From assembly GCA_025361705.1 (NCBI GenBank), contig JANYJW010000032.1:1-58951 (forward strand): a stretch of DNA of 58,951 bases, read 5' to 3'. Below, piece after piece: positions 47,687-58,951 of the stretch (position 1 is its first letter; every line of letters begins with the position of its first letter). The position numbers were made by a program, and so were the translations under genes. The notes below the pieces were generated by a model, which was not told the origin of the DNA, did no database searches, and saw only the letters and a program-made list of their open reading frames with translations. The stretch comes from Gemmatimonas sp. (GTDB lineage: Bacteria; Gemmatimonadota; Gemmatimonadetes; Gemmatimonadales; Gemmatimonadaceae).

Positions 47687-47713
47687 GACCTGCTCTGCCC
47701 CCGCTTGTATATT
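47685..47713 (+). promoter_or_regulatory. Strong sigma-70-type promoter for the Kdo/Lpt operon
   Basis: TTGACC (47685-47690), exactly 17 bp, TATATT (47708-47713). This is the best promoter match in the window. Start would be near 47720, giving a leader of about 40 bases that contains the kdsB Shine-Dalgarno. Confidence 0.75.
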
Positions 47714-47761
47714 CCGTGGCGTGGATTTTGCATCTACGACACTGTTCCCCGGAGGGGCGAC

Positions 47762-50196
<2,435 letters not shown>

Positions 50197-50199
50197 TCG

Positions 50200-51033
50200 A
50201 TGCCCGCCTCGTTTCCGCGCGACCAGCTCTTTCTCATCGCCGGGCCCTGCGTGGTGGAGGGTGACGACGTGATGCTGCGAGTGGGTGAGCACCTCGCCCG
50301 CCTGGCCGAGCGCGTGCCGGGCGGCATCATCTACAAGGCGAGCTTCGACAAGGCGAACCGCTCCAACGCCGAAGCGCATCGCGGGCCCGGACTGGACGAA
50401 GGGCTCGCGGCGCTCGACCGCGTGCGCGCGGCCACCGGACTGCCCATCATCACCGACGTGCACCTGCCCGAGCATTGCGCCACGGTGGCGCAGGTCGCCG
50501 ATGCACTGCAGATCCCGGCCTTTCTGTGCCGGCAGACCGACCTGCTCGAGGCGGCCGGCGCCACCGGCCGCCCAGTGAACATCAAGAAGGGCCAGTTTCT
50601 TCACCCCGAAGGGATGAAGGGCGCGGTGGCCAAGGTGCGCAGCATGGATCCCGCCGGTGCAATGGGTCGCGGCGCAACGGACGTCGCCGTCACGGAACGC
50701 GGCTCGTTCTTCGGATACGGCGACCTCGTGGTCGATATGCGTGCCATTCCCCGCATGCGGTCGGCATGCGATTGCCCGGTGATCTTCGACGGCACGCATT
50801 CGGTGCAGCAGCCGGGCCGCGGCGAAGGCGGAGCATCGGGCGGCGTGCGGGCGATGATTCCCCACCTGACGCTTGCCGCGTGCGCTGCGGGCGCCGACGG
50901 ACTGTTCCTCGAGACCCACCCGGACCCCGACCACGCGCCGAGTGACGGCCCCAACATGGTGCCACTGCACGCGCTCGATGAATTGGTGCTGCGGGCCGTG
51001 GACGTCTGGCTTGCGGTTCGGGGCCGGCCATGA
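50200..51033 (+). CDS. kdsA: Kdo-8-phosphate synthase
   Basis: 277 residues. It condenses phosphoenolpyruvate with arabinose 5-phosphate. LIAGPCVVEGDDVMLRV, IYKASFDKANRSN, VNIKKGQFLHPEGM and IFDGTHSVQQPG are family motifs. An early Cys in AGPCVVE matches the position that binds metal in metal-dependent forms, though other metal ligands were not checked in detail. It overlaps kdsC by 4 bp. Confidence 0.97.
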   Translation: MPASFPRDQLFLIAGPCVVEGDDVMLRVGEHLARLAERVPGGIIYKASFDKANRSNAEAHRGPGLDEGLAALDRVRAATGLPIITDVHLPEHCATVAQVADALQIPAFLCRQTDLLEAAGATGRPVNIKKGQFLHPEGMKGAVAKVRSMDPAGAMGRGATDVAVTERGSFFGYGDLVVDMRAIPRMRSACDCPVIFDGTHSVQQPGRGEGGASGGVRAMIPHLTLAACAAGADGLFLETHPDPDHAPSDGPNMVPLHALDELVLRAVDVWLAVRGRP

Positions 51034-51620
51034 CCGCGTCCGTTGCGCCGACTGTCGCCCGCGCCCTCGACGAAGCCACCGCCAAGCGCGTCAGGTTCGT
51101 GGGGCTCGATGTCGATGGCGTGCTCACCGACGGCGGCATCTACCTGGGCGACGTTGATGGCCGGCGGATGGAGTTCAAGAAGTACGACATCCAGGACGGG
51201 CTCGGCATCCTGATGTTGCGCTGGGCGGGCATCAAGGTGGGCATCATCACCGGACGCGTGTCTGACAGCGTGGCGATGCGCGCCGCCGAGCTCAAGGTGG
51301 ACGAACTCGTGCAGGACGAGCAGGCGCGCAAGCTGCCGGCACTTCGCAGCATCTGCCATCGGCTGGACATCAGCCTCGACGAGGTGGCGTTCCTCGGCGA
51401 CGACCTGCCCGACGTGGGCGTCCTCCGCGCGGTCGGCCTGCCGGTGGCGGTCGCGAACGCGACGGACGATTGCGTGCGAGCAGCAACCCTTCACCTCACG
51501 CGCCGCGGCGGCGCCGGTGCGGTGCGCGAGTTCTGCGAACTGCTGCTGCGCGCGCGCGGCGAGTGGGACGCGTTGGTGGAGCGCTACGTGCAGAGCCGGT
51601 CGGAGGGGACTCACAAGTGA
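51030..51620 (+). CDS. kdsC: Kdo-8-phosphate phosphatase
   Basis: 196-residue HAD phosphatase (C0 type, tetramer in the family). The DxD motif is in GLDVDGVLTDGGIYLGD (~28-44), the Thr of IITGR is motif II, and GDDLPDVGVLRAVG is motif III. It releases Kdo from Kdo-8-phosphate. ATG 51030 overlaps kdsA; the TGA overlaps the kdsD GTG. Confidence 0.94.
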   Translation: MTASVAPTVARALDEATAKRVRFVGLDVDGVLTDGGIYLGDVDGRRMEFKKYDIQDGLGILMLRWAGIKVGIITGRVSDSVAMRAAELKVDELVQDEQARKLPALRSICHRLDISLDEVAFLGDDLPDVGVLRAVGLPVAVANATDDCVRAATLHLTRRGGAGAVREFCELLLRARGEWDALVERYVQSRSEGTHK

Positions 51621-52582
51621 CGACACCTGCGGACATCATCGCGCGCGGACGCCGCGTCATCCTTATGGAGCAAGCCGCGCTGGCGCGGACGGCGGAGCGC
51701 ATCGGGCCCACGTTCGCCGACGCGGTGGCCTTGATCGCCAATGCCAAGGGACGTACGATCGTCGCCGGCATCGGCAAATCGGGGTTGATTGGGCGCAAGA
51801 TCGCCGCGACGCTCACGTCCACGGGCACGCCCGCCACGTTCCTGCATCCCACCGAGAGCGTGCACGGCGACCTCGGCATTGTGGGCATGCATGACGTCGC
51901 AATTCTCATCTCCAAGAGCGGCGAAACCGACGAACTGCTTCCGCTGCTGGAACAGCTCCAGCGGCTCGGGGTAGGGGTCATCGCGATCACCGGAGAGACG
52001 GACTCCACGCTGGCGCGCTCGGCGGATGTTGCGCTCGACGCATCGGTGGAAGAGGAGGCGTGCCCCCACGATCTCGCGCCGACGACCAGCACGACGGTGA
52101 CGCTGGCGCTCGGCGACGCGCTGGCGGTGGCCCTGCTGGAGGTGAAGGGCTTCCGCCGCGAAGACTTTGCGCGCCTGCATCCTGGCGGATCGCTGGGACG
52201 CAAGCTCCTCACGAAGGTGAGCGACGTCATGCTTGCCGATGGGCTTCCCGTGCTGGGGTCGACGGCCACAATGCGCGAGGCCGTGGTGTTGCTGGCGGAG
52301 AAGCGAGGCATCGTGCTGGTGGAGGAGCAGGGCAAGCTGCTGGGCCTGCTCACGACCGGCGACCTCACGCGACTGATGGAGCACGAGCAGAACGTCTTTA
52401 CGGTACCGGTGGAGCAGGTGATGGTGCGCACGCCCAAGACGGCGCGCGCCGACGAGCTTGGAAGCGCGGTGGTGTTCCGGATGGAACAGCACGGCATCAT
52501 AGCGATGCCGGTGCTTGCCGAGGATGGCACGATCGTGGGGGTGGTGCACCTCCACGACCTGATGCGGGCGGGGGCGGCGTGA
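51617..52582 (+). CDS. kdsD: Arabinose-5-phosphate isomerase
   Basis: 321 residues from GTG 51617. A SIS domain (~30-165; GIGKSGLIGRKIAATLTSTG, ISKSGETDELLPLLEQL) is followed by LHPGGSLGRKL and two CBS repeats (~205-320). It makes arabinose 5-phosphate from ribulose 5-phosphate to feed KdsA. All Kdo steps from isomerase to CMP-Kdo are therefore encoded consecutively. Confidence 0.96.
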   Translation: MTTPADIIARGRRVILMEQAALARTAERIGPTFADAVALIANAKGRTIVAGIGKSGLIGRKIAATLTSTGTPATFLHPTESVHGDLGIVGMHDVAILISKSGETDELLPLLEQLQRLGVGVIAITGETDSTLARSADVALDASVEEEACPHDLAPTTSTTVTLALGDALAVALLEVKGFRREDFARLHPGGSLGRKLLTKVSDVMLADGLPVLGSTATMREAVVLLAEKRGIVLVEEQGKLLGLLTTGDLTRLMEHEQNVFTVPVEQVMVRTPKTARADELGSAVVFRMEQHGIIAMPVLAEDGTIVGVVHLHDLMRAGAA

Positions 52583-53193
52583 ACGAGACGGCAGATCGCA
52601 GATGGCAGATGGCCGTTGGCAGACGGCGTCCAGCGTACGGCATACAGCGCACCGCTGCTGTACTGCTCGGTCTCGCGCTGCTCACCAGCGGCTGCCAGAA
52701 GACCGCGGCACCCAAGTTGGGCGAAGTGGCGCGCGGCATCGACCCCCTGGCCGACCAGGTGGTGTTCGGATCGCGCACGCTCATCACCGACGCCGGCTTG
52801 CGCCGCGCCGAGGTGTTCAGCGACACGTCGCTCTTTTACGACGACAACACGCGCATGGACATGCGCGTCGTGCGCATGATCTTCTTCAACGCCGGCGGCA
52901 TCAAGGAGGCCGTGCTGACGTCGCGCACGGGCCGGTACTTCACGCGCGACAACGTACTCGAAGCGCGCGGCAACGTGATCATCGTCACGGTCGACGGTCG
53001 CCGGCTGGTCACGGAGCAGGTGAAGTTCGACTCGCGCGTCAACCAGATTTCCTCGGACAGCGCGTTCGTGCTCACCGAAGAGGGACGCGAGGCCAGCGGC
53101 ATCGGGTTCGTGTCGGACCCCGACATGAACAACCTGCGCATCCTCAAGGCGTCGCGCGCCAAGGCGCACGATATCAAGGTGCCTGGTCCGTGA
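52579..53193 (+). CDS. lptC: LPS export lipoprotein LptC-like
   Basis: 204 residues from GTG 52579 in a GTGA overlap. The hydrophobic segment ends in a lipobox (ALLTSGC, Cys at ~39), so it is probably a lipoprotein anchored at the inner membrane. The rest is an LptC/OstA-like beta jelly roll (SRTGRYFTRDNVLEARGNVI, TEQVKFDSRVNQISSDSAFV). It would pass LPS from the LptBFG transporter to LptA. Its first ~25 codons are made of reiterated cagatggc/cagcgtacggc words like those in intergenic gaps; ATG 52609 may be the original start. Confidence 0.85.
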   Translation: MNETADRRWQMAVGRRRPAYGIQRTAAVLLGLALLTSGCQKTAAPKLGEVARGIDPLADQVVFGSRTLITDAGLRRAEVFSDTSLFYDDNTRMDMRVVRMIFFNAGGIKEAVLTSRTGRYFTRDNVLEARGNVIIVTVDGRRLVTEQVKFDSRVNQISSDSAFVLTEEGREASGIGFVSDPDMNNLRILKASRAKAHDIKVPGP

Positions 53194-54686
53194 GACGTGG
53201 CCTGCTCCTCGTCGCCGGGACCTGCGTCCCGCTCGTGCTCGCCGCGCAGCGGCCCGCCGCCGCGCGCTCGTGCAACCTGGAGCTCTTCAACTACGACTCG
53301 ACGACGACGCTGGCAATCAAGATGCCGGGCGGCCAGTACAACAGCTTCTACGGACGCGGCATCCGCGGCAAGTGCACCAACACCGATCAGCGGCTGGCGG
53401 GCGATTCGCTCGAGGCGATTGGCGATGCCAAGTCGTACACGATCATCGGGCATGCGCATTATGCCGAAGCGCGCATCACGCTCGATGCCGACCGCATCCT
53501 CTACTTCCAGCTCGAGGAGCGGGTGGTCGCCGAGGGCAACGTGGTGGCGGTGACCGAAAAGGGCACCCGCATGCGTGGACCACGCGCCGAGTACTTCCGG
53601 GCCATGCCGGGCATCCGGGCGGTCGCACAGCTCGTGGCCACCGGCCGGCCCGTCACCAGGCTCAGCCCGTCTGATGCCGGCGGCGGCGCCACCGACACGG
53701 TGGAAGTGGTGGCGGATCGCATCAACGACGTGGCGGACTCGCTTATCTACGCCGGTGGGTCGGTGGTCATCACGCGTCCCGACCTCACCGCGGTGTCGGA
53801 CAGCGCCACGATGGATGGCGGCACTGAGTGGGCCCGGCTCAGCGGCCGGCCGCGCATCGACGGCAAGGGCGAGTCGAAGTTCACGCTCGTCGGCCGTCAG
53901 GTGGATCTCTGGTCGCGCAACAAGCGGCTCGAGCGCGTGCTGTCCGCCGACAGCGCCGTGGCCACCAGCGACGATGTGCGGCTCGCCTCCGACACCATCG
54001 ACATGCGCCTTTCGGGGCAGAAGCTCTCGCGGGCATACGCCTGGGGTCGATCGCGGGCCAAGGCGCACACGACCGATCGCGACATCGTCGCCGACTCCAT
54101 TGATGTCGACATGCCCGCGCAAGTGCTGCGCGAACTGCACGCCGTGCGCGGTGCGCGAGCGAGCAGCCGCACCGACAGCACCCGGTTCACGTCGACGGAA
54201 GACGACTGGCTGCTCGGCGACACCATTGTCGCGACGTTCGACACGGTGCGTGCCGCTGCCGATACGGCGGCCAAGCCGGTGATTCGCAGCATCGTGGCGG
54301 CGGGCAACGCGGCCTCGTTCTATCAGGTGGCTTCGTCGCAGGGCGCCAAGGCGGCGCCCAACCTGAACTATGTCAAAGGCAAGGGCATCACCGTCGACTT
54401 TGGCGCCGACCGTGCGGTCAACTCCGTCACGGTACGGCAGAAGGCATCGGGGGTGTACCTCGAGTTGATGCCGGTCGACTCACTCAAGGCCGACACGAGC
54501 GCGGCATCGGCGAAGGACGCTGCAAAGAACAAGGGCGCAGCCTCACCAGCGGCCAAGACGCCCGGGGCCAAGACGCCCGGGGCCAAGTCGGCCGGGGCCA
54601 AGTCGCCCGGGGCCAAGTCGCCGGCGCCAGAGACGCCCGCCAGGGGATCCGTTCCCGCCACTTCAACTCCAGTGCGCAAGCCGTGA
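53190..54686 (+). CDS. lptA: LptA/OstA-like LPS transport protein, long form
   Basis: 498 residues from GTG 53190. The signal peptide is [20 protein letters not shown]. Several OstA-like beta segments follow ([52 protein letters not shown]). It is much longer than the ~185-residue E. coli LptA, so it may be a longer periplasmic bridge. The C-terminal ~45 residues are a low-complexity Ala/Lys/Pro tail. The location between lptC and lptB supports the role. Confidence 0.8.
   Translation: MRRGLLLVAGTCVPLVLAAQRPAAARSCNLELFNYDSTTTLAIKMPGGQYNSFYGRGIRGKCTNTDQRLAGDSLEAIGDAKSYTIIGHAHYAEARITLDADRILYFQLEERVVAEGNVVAVTEKGTRMRGPRAEYFRAMPGIRAVAQLVATGRPVTRLSPSDAGGGATDTVEVVADRINDVADSLIYAGGSVVITRPDLTAVSDSATMDGGTEWARLSGRPRIDGKGESKFTLVGRQVDLWSRNKRLERVLSADSAVATSDDVRLASDTIDMRLSGQKLSRAYAWGRSRAKAHTTDRDIVADSIDVDMPAQVLRELHAVRGARASSRTDSTRFTSTEDDWLLGDTIVATFDTVRAAADTAAKPVIRSIVAAGNAASFYQVASSQGAKAAPNLNYVKGKGITVDFGADRAVNSVTVRQKASGVYLELMPVDSLKADTSAASAKDAAKNKGAASPAAKTPGAKTPGAKSAGAKSPGAKSPAPETPARGSVPATSTPVRKP
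54551..54625 (+). repeat. 15-bp tandem repeat encoding AKTPG-type pentapeptides
   Basis: Five units of ggccaagacgcccgg-like sequence give (AK[TS][PA]G)n near the C-terminus of the LptA-like protein. The last unit is degenerate. Length variation by slippage is likely. Confidence 0.8.
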
Positions 54687-56038
54687 CCACGCCTCCCCTT
54701 GACGACGGCCACTACGCCGCCACCCGCGACATCGCCGAACGCATGGCCTCGGGCGACCGGTCCGCCGCTCTCGCGCTCATTGCGCTCATCGGCGTGGCCG
54801 ACGACAACGGAGGGGCGACGTTCAATGCGGTCGCCATGCACTACCGCGACGATTACCTCGAGGCACTGCGCACCGAGGGGCGCGATGTCGAGCGCGAGGC
54901 AGGACGCCTGAGCCTCGATGAGGTACGGAGCCACCTGTCAACCGTCGCCCTGCCGCGCCTGATCGGCAACGGCGCCGTAACGGTGGGTGACCTCGACGAC
55001 CCCGACAGCCGCATCGCCATGACACCGGGCCTCTGGGTGTCGGTGCGCGACGGACGGGCGTCCTTTGCCGACGCCCTGCGTGCGACGGGCGAGCACGCGA
55101 CGCAGCGCGCGGCCGCGGCCGCGCTGCCGCCGGTGGCTGGGCGCAGCGTGTTGCGCGCCGAGGGGCTGGTGAAGACGTACCGGCGCCGCCACGTCGTCAA
55201 CGACGTGGCACTCGAGCTGCATCAGGGCGAGATCGTCGGCCTGCTCGGCCCCAACGGGGCCGGGAAGACGACCAGCTTCTACATGATCACCGGGCTCATT
55301 CCGCCGGCGGCTGGCCGCATTCTGCTCGACGGCGTCGACATCACCAAGATGCCCATGTACAAGCGGGCGCGCCTGGGCATCGGCTATCTTTCGCAGGAGC
55401 CGTCGATCTTCCGCAAGCTGACCGTCGAGGAGAACATTCTCGCGATCCTCGAAGAGCTCGACATCACCAAGGCCGAGCGCGCCCGACGGCTCGAGACGCT
55501 GCTCGACGAGTTGGGGCTGAAGCACCTGCGGCAGAGCAAGGCCTTTCAGCTCTCGGGCGGCGAACGGCGGCGCCTCGAGATCACGCGGGCGCTCGTCACG
55601 CAGCCCAAGTTCATGATGCTCGATGAACCCTTTGCGGGCGTCGACCCTATCGCGGTGCACGACATCCAGGTCATCGTCGCGAGCCTGCGGCACCGCGGCA
55701 TCGGCGTGCTGATTTCCGACCACAACGTGGAGCAGACGCTCGACATCGTGGACCGCGCCTACATCATGTTTGACGGGCAGGTGAAAGTGTCGGGCACCGT
55801 GGAGGAGCTGGTGTTCGATGATACCGTGTCGAGCATCTATCTGGGGCCGACATTGACCGCGCGGCTGCGCGAGCGCTTCCGCCGCGAGCATGCAGTGGAC
55901 GCCACGCCGACCACGCCCACTGCGATGGCGGCGCCCGCCGTGCCAGGCGCTGACGGCGCGGCGATTGAGCGTTCGCCGGTCGACACCGCCCCCGTGCTTC
56001 CGGTGGTCGATCCCGGCGCCGAGGCCTCGTCGCCATGA
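54683..56038 (+). CDS. lptB: LPS export ABC ATPase LptB with N-terminal extension
   Basis: 451 residues from GTG 54683. The ABC domain runs from ~155 to ~395: Walker [10 protein letters not shown] (189-197), Q loop [15 protein letters not shown], signature LSGGERRR, Walker [14 protein letters not shown] and H loop ISDHN, all typical of LptB, which powers LPS extraction. Normal LptB is about 240 residues. Here ~150 residues precede it (mostly helical, [17 protein letters not shown], no known family recognised) and a ~55-residue Ala/Pro tail follows. It overlaps rpoN by 4 bp. LptF and LptG are not in the window. Confidence 0.93.
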   Translation: MTTPPLDDGHYAATRDIAERMASGDRSAALALIALIGVADDNGGATFNAVAMHYRDDYLEALRTEGRDVEREAGRLSLDEVRSHLSTVALPRLIGNGAVTVGDLDDPDSRIAMTPGLWVSVRDGRASFADALRATGEHATQRAAAAALPPVAGRSVLRAEGLVKTYRRRHVVNDVALELHQGEIVGLLGPNGAGKTTSFYMITGLIPPAAGRILLDGVDITKMPMYKRARLGIGYLSQEPSIFRKLTVEENILAILEELDITKAERARRLETLLDELGLKHLRQSKAFQLSGGERRRLEITRALVTQPKFMMLDEPFAGVDPIAVHDIQVIVASLRHRGIGVLISDHNVEQTLDIVDRAYIMFDGQVKVSGTVEELVFDDTVSSIYLGPTLTARLRERFRREHAVDATPTTPTAMAAPAVPGADGAAIERSPVDTAPVLPVVDPGAEASSP

Positions 56039-57540
56039 AGGCCGGGCTGAGCCAGTCGCTCCGGATGGGGCAGGAGATGAAGATCAATCCGCGCCTGTAC
56101 CAGGCGATGGATATGCTCACCATGCCCCTGCTCGACTTGCAGCAGCACCTCAAGCAGGAGCTGCTGGTCAATCCGTTCCTCGACCTCGTCGAGGATGATG
56201 AAGACGAGACTGGCGAAGCCGATGGTGCAGACGAGGCGACGCAGGGCACGACGGATGCGTTTGAGGTACCTCTCGACGTCGCCGCCCCAACGCCCGACAA
56301 CGACCCGCGACAGCAGGAGACGGACTGGGAGGGCATTCTCCTCGACGGATTCGACGTATCAGGGCCGCGGGAGGACGCCGATGAACGTGAATGGAATGAA
56401 CCGGTCACCATCTCGCGCGGCGGTCTCGATCGCGACCTGCGTGACCAGCTCGCCCTGCTCACGCTGACACCCCGCCAGCAGGTACTCGCCGAGGAGTTTG
56501 TCGGCAACATCAGCGACGACGGCTATCTGGCGTGCGGTCTCGACGAGATCCTGCGCGGCATCAATCAGGAGATCCAGCGCAGCGCCGAAGCAGAGGGGGT
56601 GGAGGGTGCGCTGCCGCTGTTCACGATGGACGAAGCCGACGCGATGCTCGCCATCATCCACGGGCTCGAACCCGCCGGCGTCGGCGCGCGCGACCTGCGC
56701 GAGTGCCTGCTGCTGCAGCTGCGCGAAGCGCGCGGGGACGCCACGCTGGCCTGCCGCATCCTCGTCGAGCACTTCGACGAGCTGATTGCGCACCGGTGGG
56801 CGGAAATCGCCAAGCGCACGGGAAAGACGACAGCCGAGGTCCAGCAGGCCGCCGACCGGATCGCCAAGCTCAATCCGAAGCCCGGCTTCGCCATGTCGGC
56901 AAGTCTCGACAATTACGTCATTCCCGATCTCGTGGTCGACAAGATCGACGGACAGTACCTCGTCTTCCTCAACGACACCAACATTCCGCGCCTCCGCCTG
57001 AGCCGCGTGTATCAGGAGATCGCACGCGACCGCAAGAAGTTCACGCCGGAGCACAAGGAGTTCATCGCAAGCAAGCTCAACGCCGCGCAGTGGCTCATTC
57101 AGGCCATCGAGCAGCGCCGCCACACGATGCTCCGCGTCATGCACTTCATCGTCGATCGGCAGCGCGACTTCTTCGAGAAGGGCGTGCAGCACCTCAAACC
57201 GCTCACGCTGCGCGAAGTGGCCGACGTCATCGGCATGCACGAGTCGACGGTGAGCCGCGTGACCAACGACAAGTACGTGCAGACCCCGCGCGGCGTGCTG
57301 CCGCTCAAGTACTTCTTCTCGTCCGGCATCTCGACCACGGACGGCGAGGACGTGTCGGCACGTGGCATCAAGGACAAGATCGAGAAGCTGGTGAAGGACG
57401 AAGACGCCAAGGACCCGCTCACTGATCAGGCCATCGTGGCGATCCTTGAAGCCGAGGGCATCCGCATCGCGCGACGTACGGTGGCCAAGTATCGCGACCA
57501 GTTGAAGGTGCTGTCGGCGAGGATGCGGAAACGGGTCTAA
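56035..57540 (+). CDS. rpoN: RNA polymerase sigma-54 factor
   Basis: 501 residues. Region I is present at the N-terminus ([20 protein letters not shown], Gln/Leu-rich), region II is acidic ([15 protein letters not shown]), the core-binding domain lies at ~125-330, the HTH ([20 protein letters not shown]) at ~390-410 and the RpoN box [10 protein letters not shown] at ~479-488. The box usually ends RE; here the last residue is Asp, a mild change. The lptB-rpoN order is conserved widely. No sigma-54 promoter was found in the gaps examined. Confidence 0.97.
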   Translation: MKAGLSQSLRMGQEMKINPRLYQAMDMLTMPLLDLQQHLKQELLVNPFLDLVEDDEDETGEADGADEATQGTTDAFEVPLDVAAPTPDNDPRQQETDWEGILLDGFDVSGPREDADEREWNEPVTISRGGLDRDLRDQLALLTLTPRQQVLAEEFVGNISDDGYLACGLDEILRGINQEIQRSAEAEGVEGALPLFTMDEADAMLAIIHGLEPAGVGARDLRECLLLQLREARGDATLACRILVEHFDELIAHRWAEIAKRTGKTTAEVQQAADRIAKLNPKPGFAMSASLDNYVIPDLVVDKIDGQYLVFLNDTNIPRLRLSRVYQEIARDRKKFTPEHKEFIASKLNAAQWLIQAIEQRRHTMLRVMHFIVDRQRDFFEKGVQHLKPLTLREVADVIGMHESTVSRVTNDKYVQTPRGVLPLKYFFSSGISTTDGEDVSARGIKDKIEKLVKDEDAKDPLTDQAIVAILEAEGIRIARRTVAKYRDQLKVLSARMRKRV

Positions 57541-57686
57541 CCGCTTCTGCAGCTGTAGTTGGTACGCTGTAGGCCGTAGGCTGTCCGTCAATTGCACCAG
57601 CATTCAGGGACCCGATAACCGTTGCGCGTTCCCGCTCCTCCGCATTTCACGCGTTCCGCTCCACCACACCCCTGCACCCCGCACCC
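57541..57686. repeat. Intergenic iterated-word element and C-rich leader after rpoN
   Basis: 146 bp. The first half repeats gtacgctgtaggccgtaggc and related words, and the second half is C-rich with ccacacccctgcaccccgca. No terminator hairpin was found. The next gene starts at GTG 57687 with no Shine-Dalgarno. Confidence 0.45.
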
Positions 57687-58625
57687 GTGCCCCAGATCGA
57701 CATCTCCGTGCTGGTCCCGGCGAAGGACGAGGCCGAGAACCTCCCGCTCTTTCTCGACCTGTGCGCGCAGGCGTTCGCCGGCCGCCCGGAACGGTACGAA
57801 GTCGTCGTCATCGACGACGGCTCCAGCGACGGGACGCCGGCCGTGCTCGACGCGCTCAAGGCCAAGTACCCGTTCCTCCGCTCCGTCCGGCATCGCGCGC
57901 GCCGCGGCATCGCCGAGGCCCTGCGTACCGGGTACCTCACGGCGCATGGCGACATCCTGGTCTTCTATCCTGCGGACCTGCAGTTCAAGCCTGAGGACAT
58001 TCCTCGGCTCGTCGCACCGATCCGTGCCGGCGAGAGTGACATGGTCACGGGCTACAAGCAGGGCAGATACGAAAAGGCCTTCGTGTCGGGCATCTACAAT
58101 TGGCTCAGCCGTGTGCTGTTCGACATCCGCGTCAAGGACCTCAACAACGTCAAGGCCTACCGGCGCGAGATCATGGACGCGCAGCCGACGCGTCCCGACT
58201 GGCACCGGTACATGATCGTGCTCGCCACGCAGCAGGGGTACACGGTCAGCGAGATCCCGGTGCCCCTGTATCCGCGGCACGCGGGCAAGTCGAAGTTTGG
58301 CCTCGGGCGCATTCCCGTCGGCATTCTCGACATGCTCTCGGTCTGGTTCGAGTTGCGCTTTGGGCAGAAGCCGCTGCTCCTGTTTGGCATGATGGGCGCG
58401 TTCCTCTTCCTCACCGGCTTCGTCGCCGGGCTCGTCGCGCTCTACATGTTGTTCACCGAGAACGTCGGCGTGCGCGCGATCTGGACCGTCATCCAGACGT
58501 GCCTCATCGTCGGCTCCGTCTTCTTCGCCACGGGACTGCTCGGCGAACAGATTGCGGTGCAGCGCGCCGAGTTGCGCGAAATGCGCCGCCGGCTCGACGA
58601 CCGCGACGCGCCTCCCCCCACGTGA
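57687..58625 (+). CDS. Family 2 glycosyltransferase (polyprenyl-phosphate sugar transferase-like)
   Basis: 312 residues from GTG 57687. A GT-A domain (ISVLVPAKDEAENLPLFLDL, VVIDDGSSDGTP, FYPADLQFKPEDIPRLV) is followed by two C-terminal helices (~231-255, ~264-290), as in dolichol- or undecaprenyl-phosphate mannosyl/glucosyltransferases. The usual DADLQ appears as PADLQ, keeping one Asp of the metal site. It probably charges a lipid carrier for cell-surface glycans. It overlaps the next gene by one base. Confidence 0.88.
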   Translation: MPQIDISVLVPAKDEAENLPLFLDLCAQAFAGRPERYEVVVIDDGSSDGTPAVLDALKAKYPFLRSVRHRARRGIAEALRTGYLTAHGDILVFYPADLQFKPEDIPRLVAPIRAGESDMVTGYKQGRYEKAFVSGIYNWLSRVLFDIRVKDLNNVKAYRREIMDAQPTRPDWHRYMIVLATQQGYTVSEIPVPLYPRHAGKSKFGLGRIPVGILDMLSVWFELRFGQKPLLLFGMMGAFLFLTGFVAGLVALYMLFTENVGVRAIWTVIQTCLIVGSVFFATGLLGEQIAVQRAELREMRRRLDDRDAPPPT

Positions 58626-58951
58626 TGAGCAGCCGCGCGCCGCTCGATGTCCTGTTCGTCACGCACGCATTCCCGCGGCATGAGGGGGATGCGGCAGGAG
58701 CGTTCGTGCTCGCACTCGCCAAGGCCGTGTCCGCTCAGGGCGTCCGCGTGCGCGTGCTGGCCCCGTCGGCCCCAGGGCTCGCACCACACGACACCATCGA
58801 GGGCGTGCAGGTCACCCGGTACCGGTACGCACCGGCATCGTGGGAAACGCTCGCGTATGTCGGCACGATGGCAGAGCAGGTGAGCGCGTCGCTCCGCGGC
58901 AAGCTCACGTTGGCCCTGATGCTGTGGCGCGGCCGGCGCGCGGTGCGCGCC
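58625..58951 (+). CDS. Glycosyltransferase family 4, N-terminal part
   Basis: The first 109 residues from ATG 58625, cut by the window end. LDVLFVTHAFPRHEGDAAGA and FVLALAKAVSAQGVRVRVLA are the N-terminal Rossmann start of GT4 (WsaF/glycogen-synthase-like) glycosyltransferases. The donor-binding half is outside the window. It is coupled to the GT2 gene, which suggests a joint role in surface polysaccharide. Confidence 0.8.
   Translation, partial: MSSRAPLDVLFVTHAFPRHEGDAAGAFVLALAKAVSAQGVRVRVLAPSAPGLAPHDTIEGVQVTRYRYAPASWETLAYVGTMAEQVSASLRGKLTLALMLWRGRRAVRA

Overview
The window is about 59 kb of GC-rich (roughly two-thirds G+C by eye), densely packed, mostly plus-strand bacterial chromosome. 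Gene content points to a Gram-negative (diderm), menaquinone-using respiratory bacterium: complete Kdo/Lpt lipopolysaccharide genes, futalosine-route menaquinone genes, a 14-subunit complex I and very haem-rich cytochromes. Gene order and protein style suggest Gemmatimonadota or a related group; that is an inference, as no rRNA lies in the window. No tRNA, rRNA, CRISPR array, insertion sequence or phage gene was recognised.

Layout. (1) 1-830: two truncated dcd (dCTP deaminase) copies joined tail to tail, both cut just before the catalytic Glu, then a 13-bp tandem repeat. (2) 835-2676 (minus): an exported protein with a CsgG/FlgO-like N-terminus and a probable outer-membrane C-terminus. (3) 2893-17342: nuoABCDEFGHIJKLMN, usually overlapping or nearly so, with a candidate promoter in front and a hairpin terminator behind. 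(4) 17425-21235: a phosphomannomutase/phosphoglucomutase and a UPF0182 membrane protein. (5) 21286-30512: the most striking region. A perfect CRP-type palindrome precedes five tightly linked genes: a membrane protein with the spacing of a di-haem cytochrome b, a membrane-anchored ferredoxin/flavin reductase with a permuted fold, a 23-haem cytochrome c, a 40-haem cytochrome c built of 73-residue tri-haem repeats, and a beta-barrel candidate. Together they look like a route carrying electrons from the cytoplasm or quinone pool across both membranes. (6) 30609-33212: sucCD and ndk. (7) 33286-39433: DUF177-rpmF-plsX-fabH-fabD-fabG-acpP-fabF, fatty acid synthesis. (8) 39438-42579: mqnE, mqnA, mqnC for menaquinone. 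(9) 42594-47614: a Clp_N-IspF fusion, DedA protein, Xer recombinase, glutamine amidotransferase, M19 dipeptidase and peroxiredoxin. (10) 47762-57540: kdsB-pyrG-kdsA-kdsC-kdsD-lptC-lptA-lptB-rpoN, a nearly uninterrupted Kdo and LPS-transport operon. (11) 57687-58951: two glycosyltransferases, the second cut by the window edge.

Together the genes draw NADH electrons into menaquinone (Nuo, Mqn), supply TCA and lipid precursors (Suc, Fab, Pls), build the outer membrane (Kds, Lpt), and possibly discharge electrons outside the cell through the cytochrome cluster. Many downstream genes begin with GTG in a GTGA stop/start overlap, so translational coupling is a general habit here. Several longer gaps hold short degenerate iterated words (chtCTACcGTCT-, cTaTACGC-, CACAAAGG-like), probably a dispersed intergenic repeat family.
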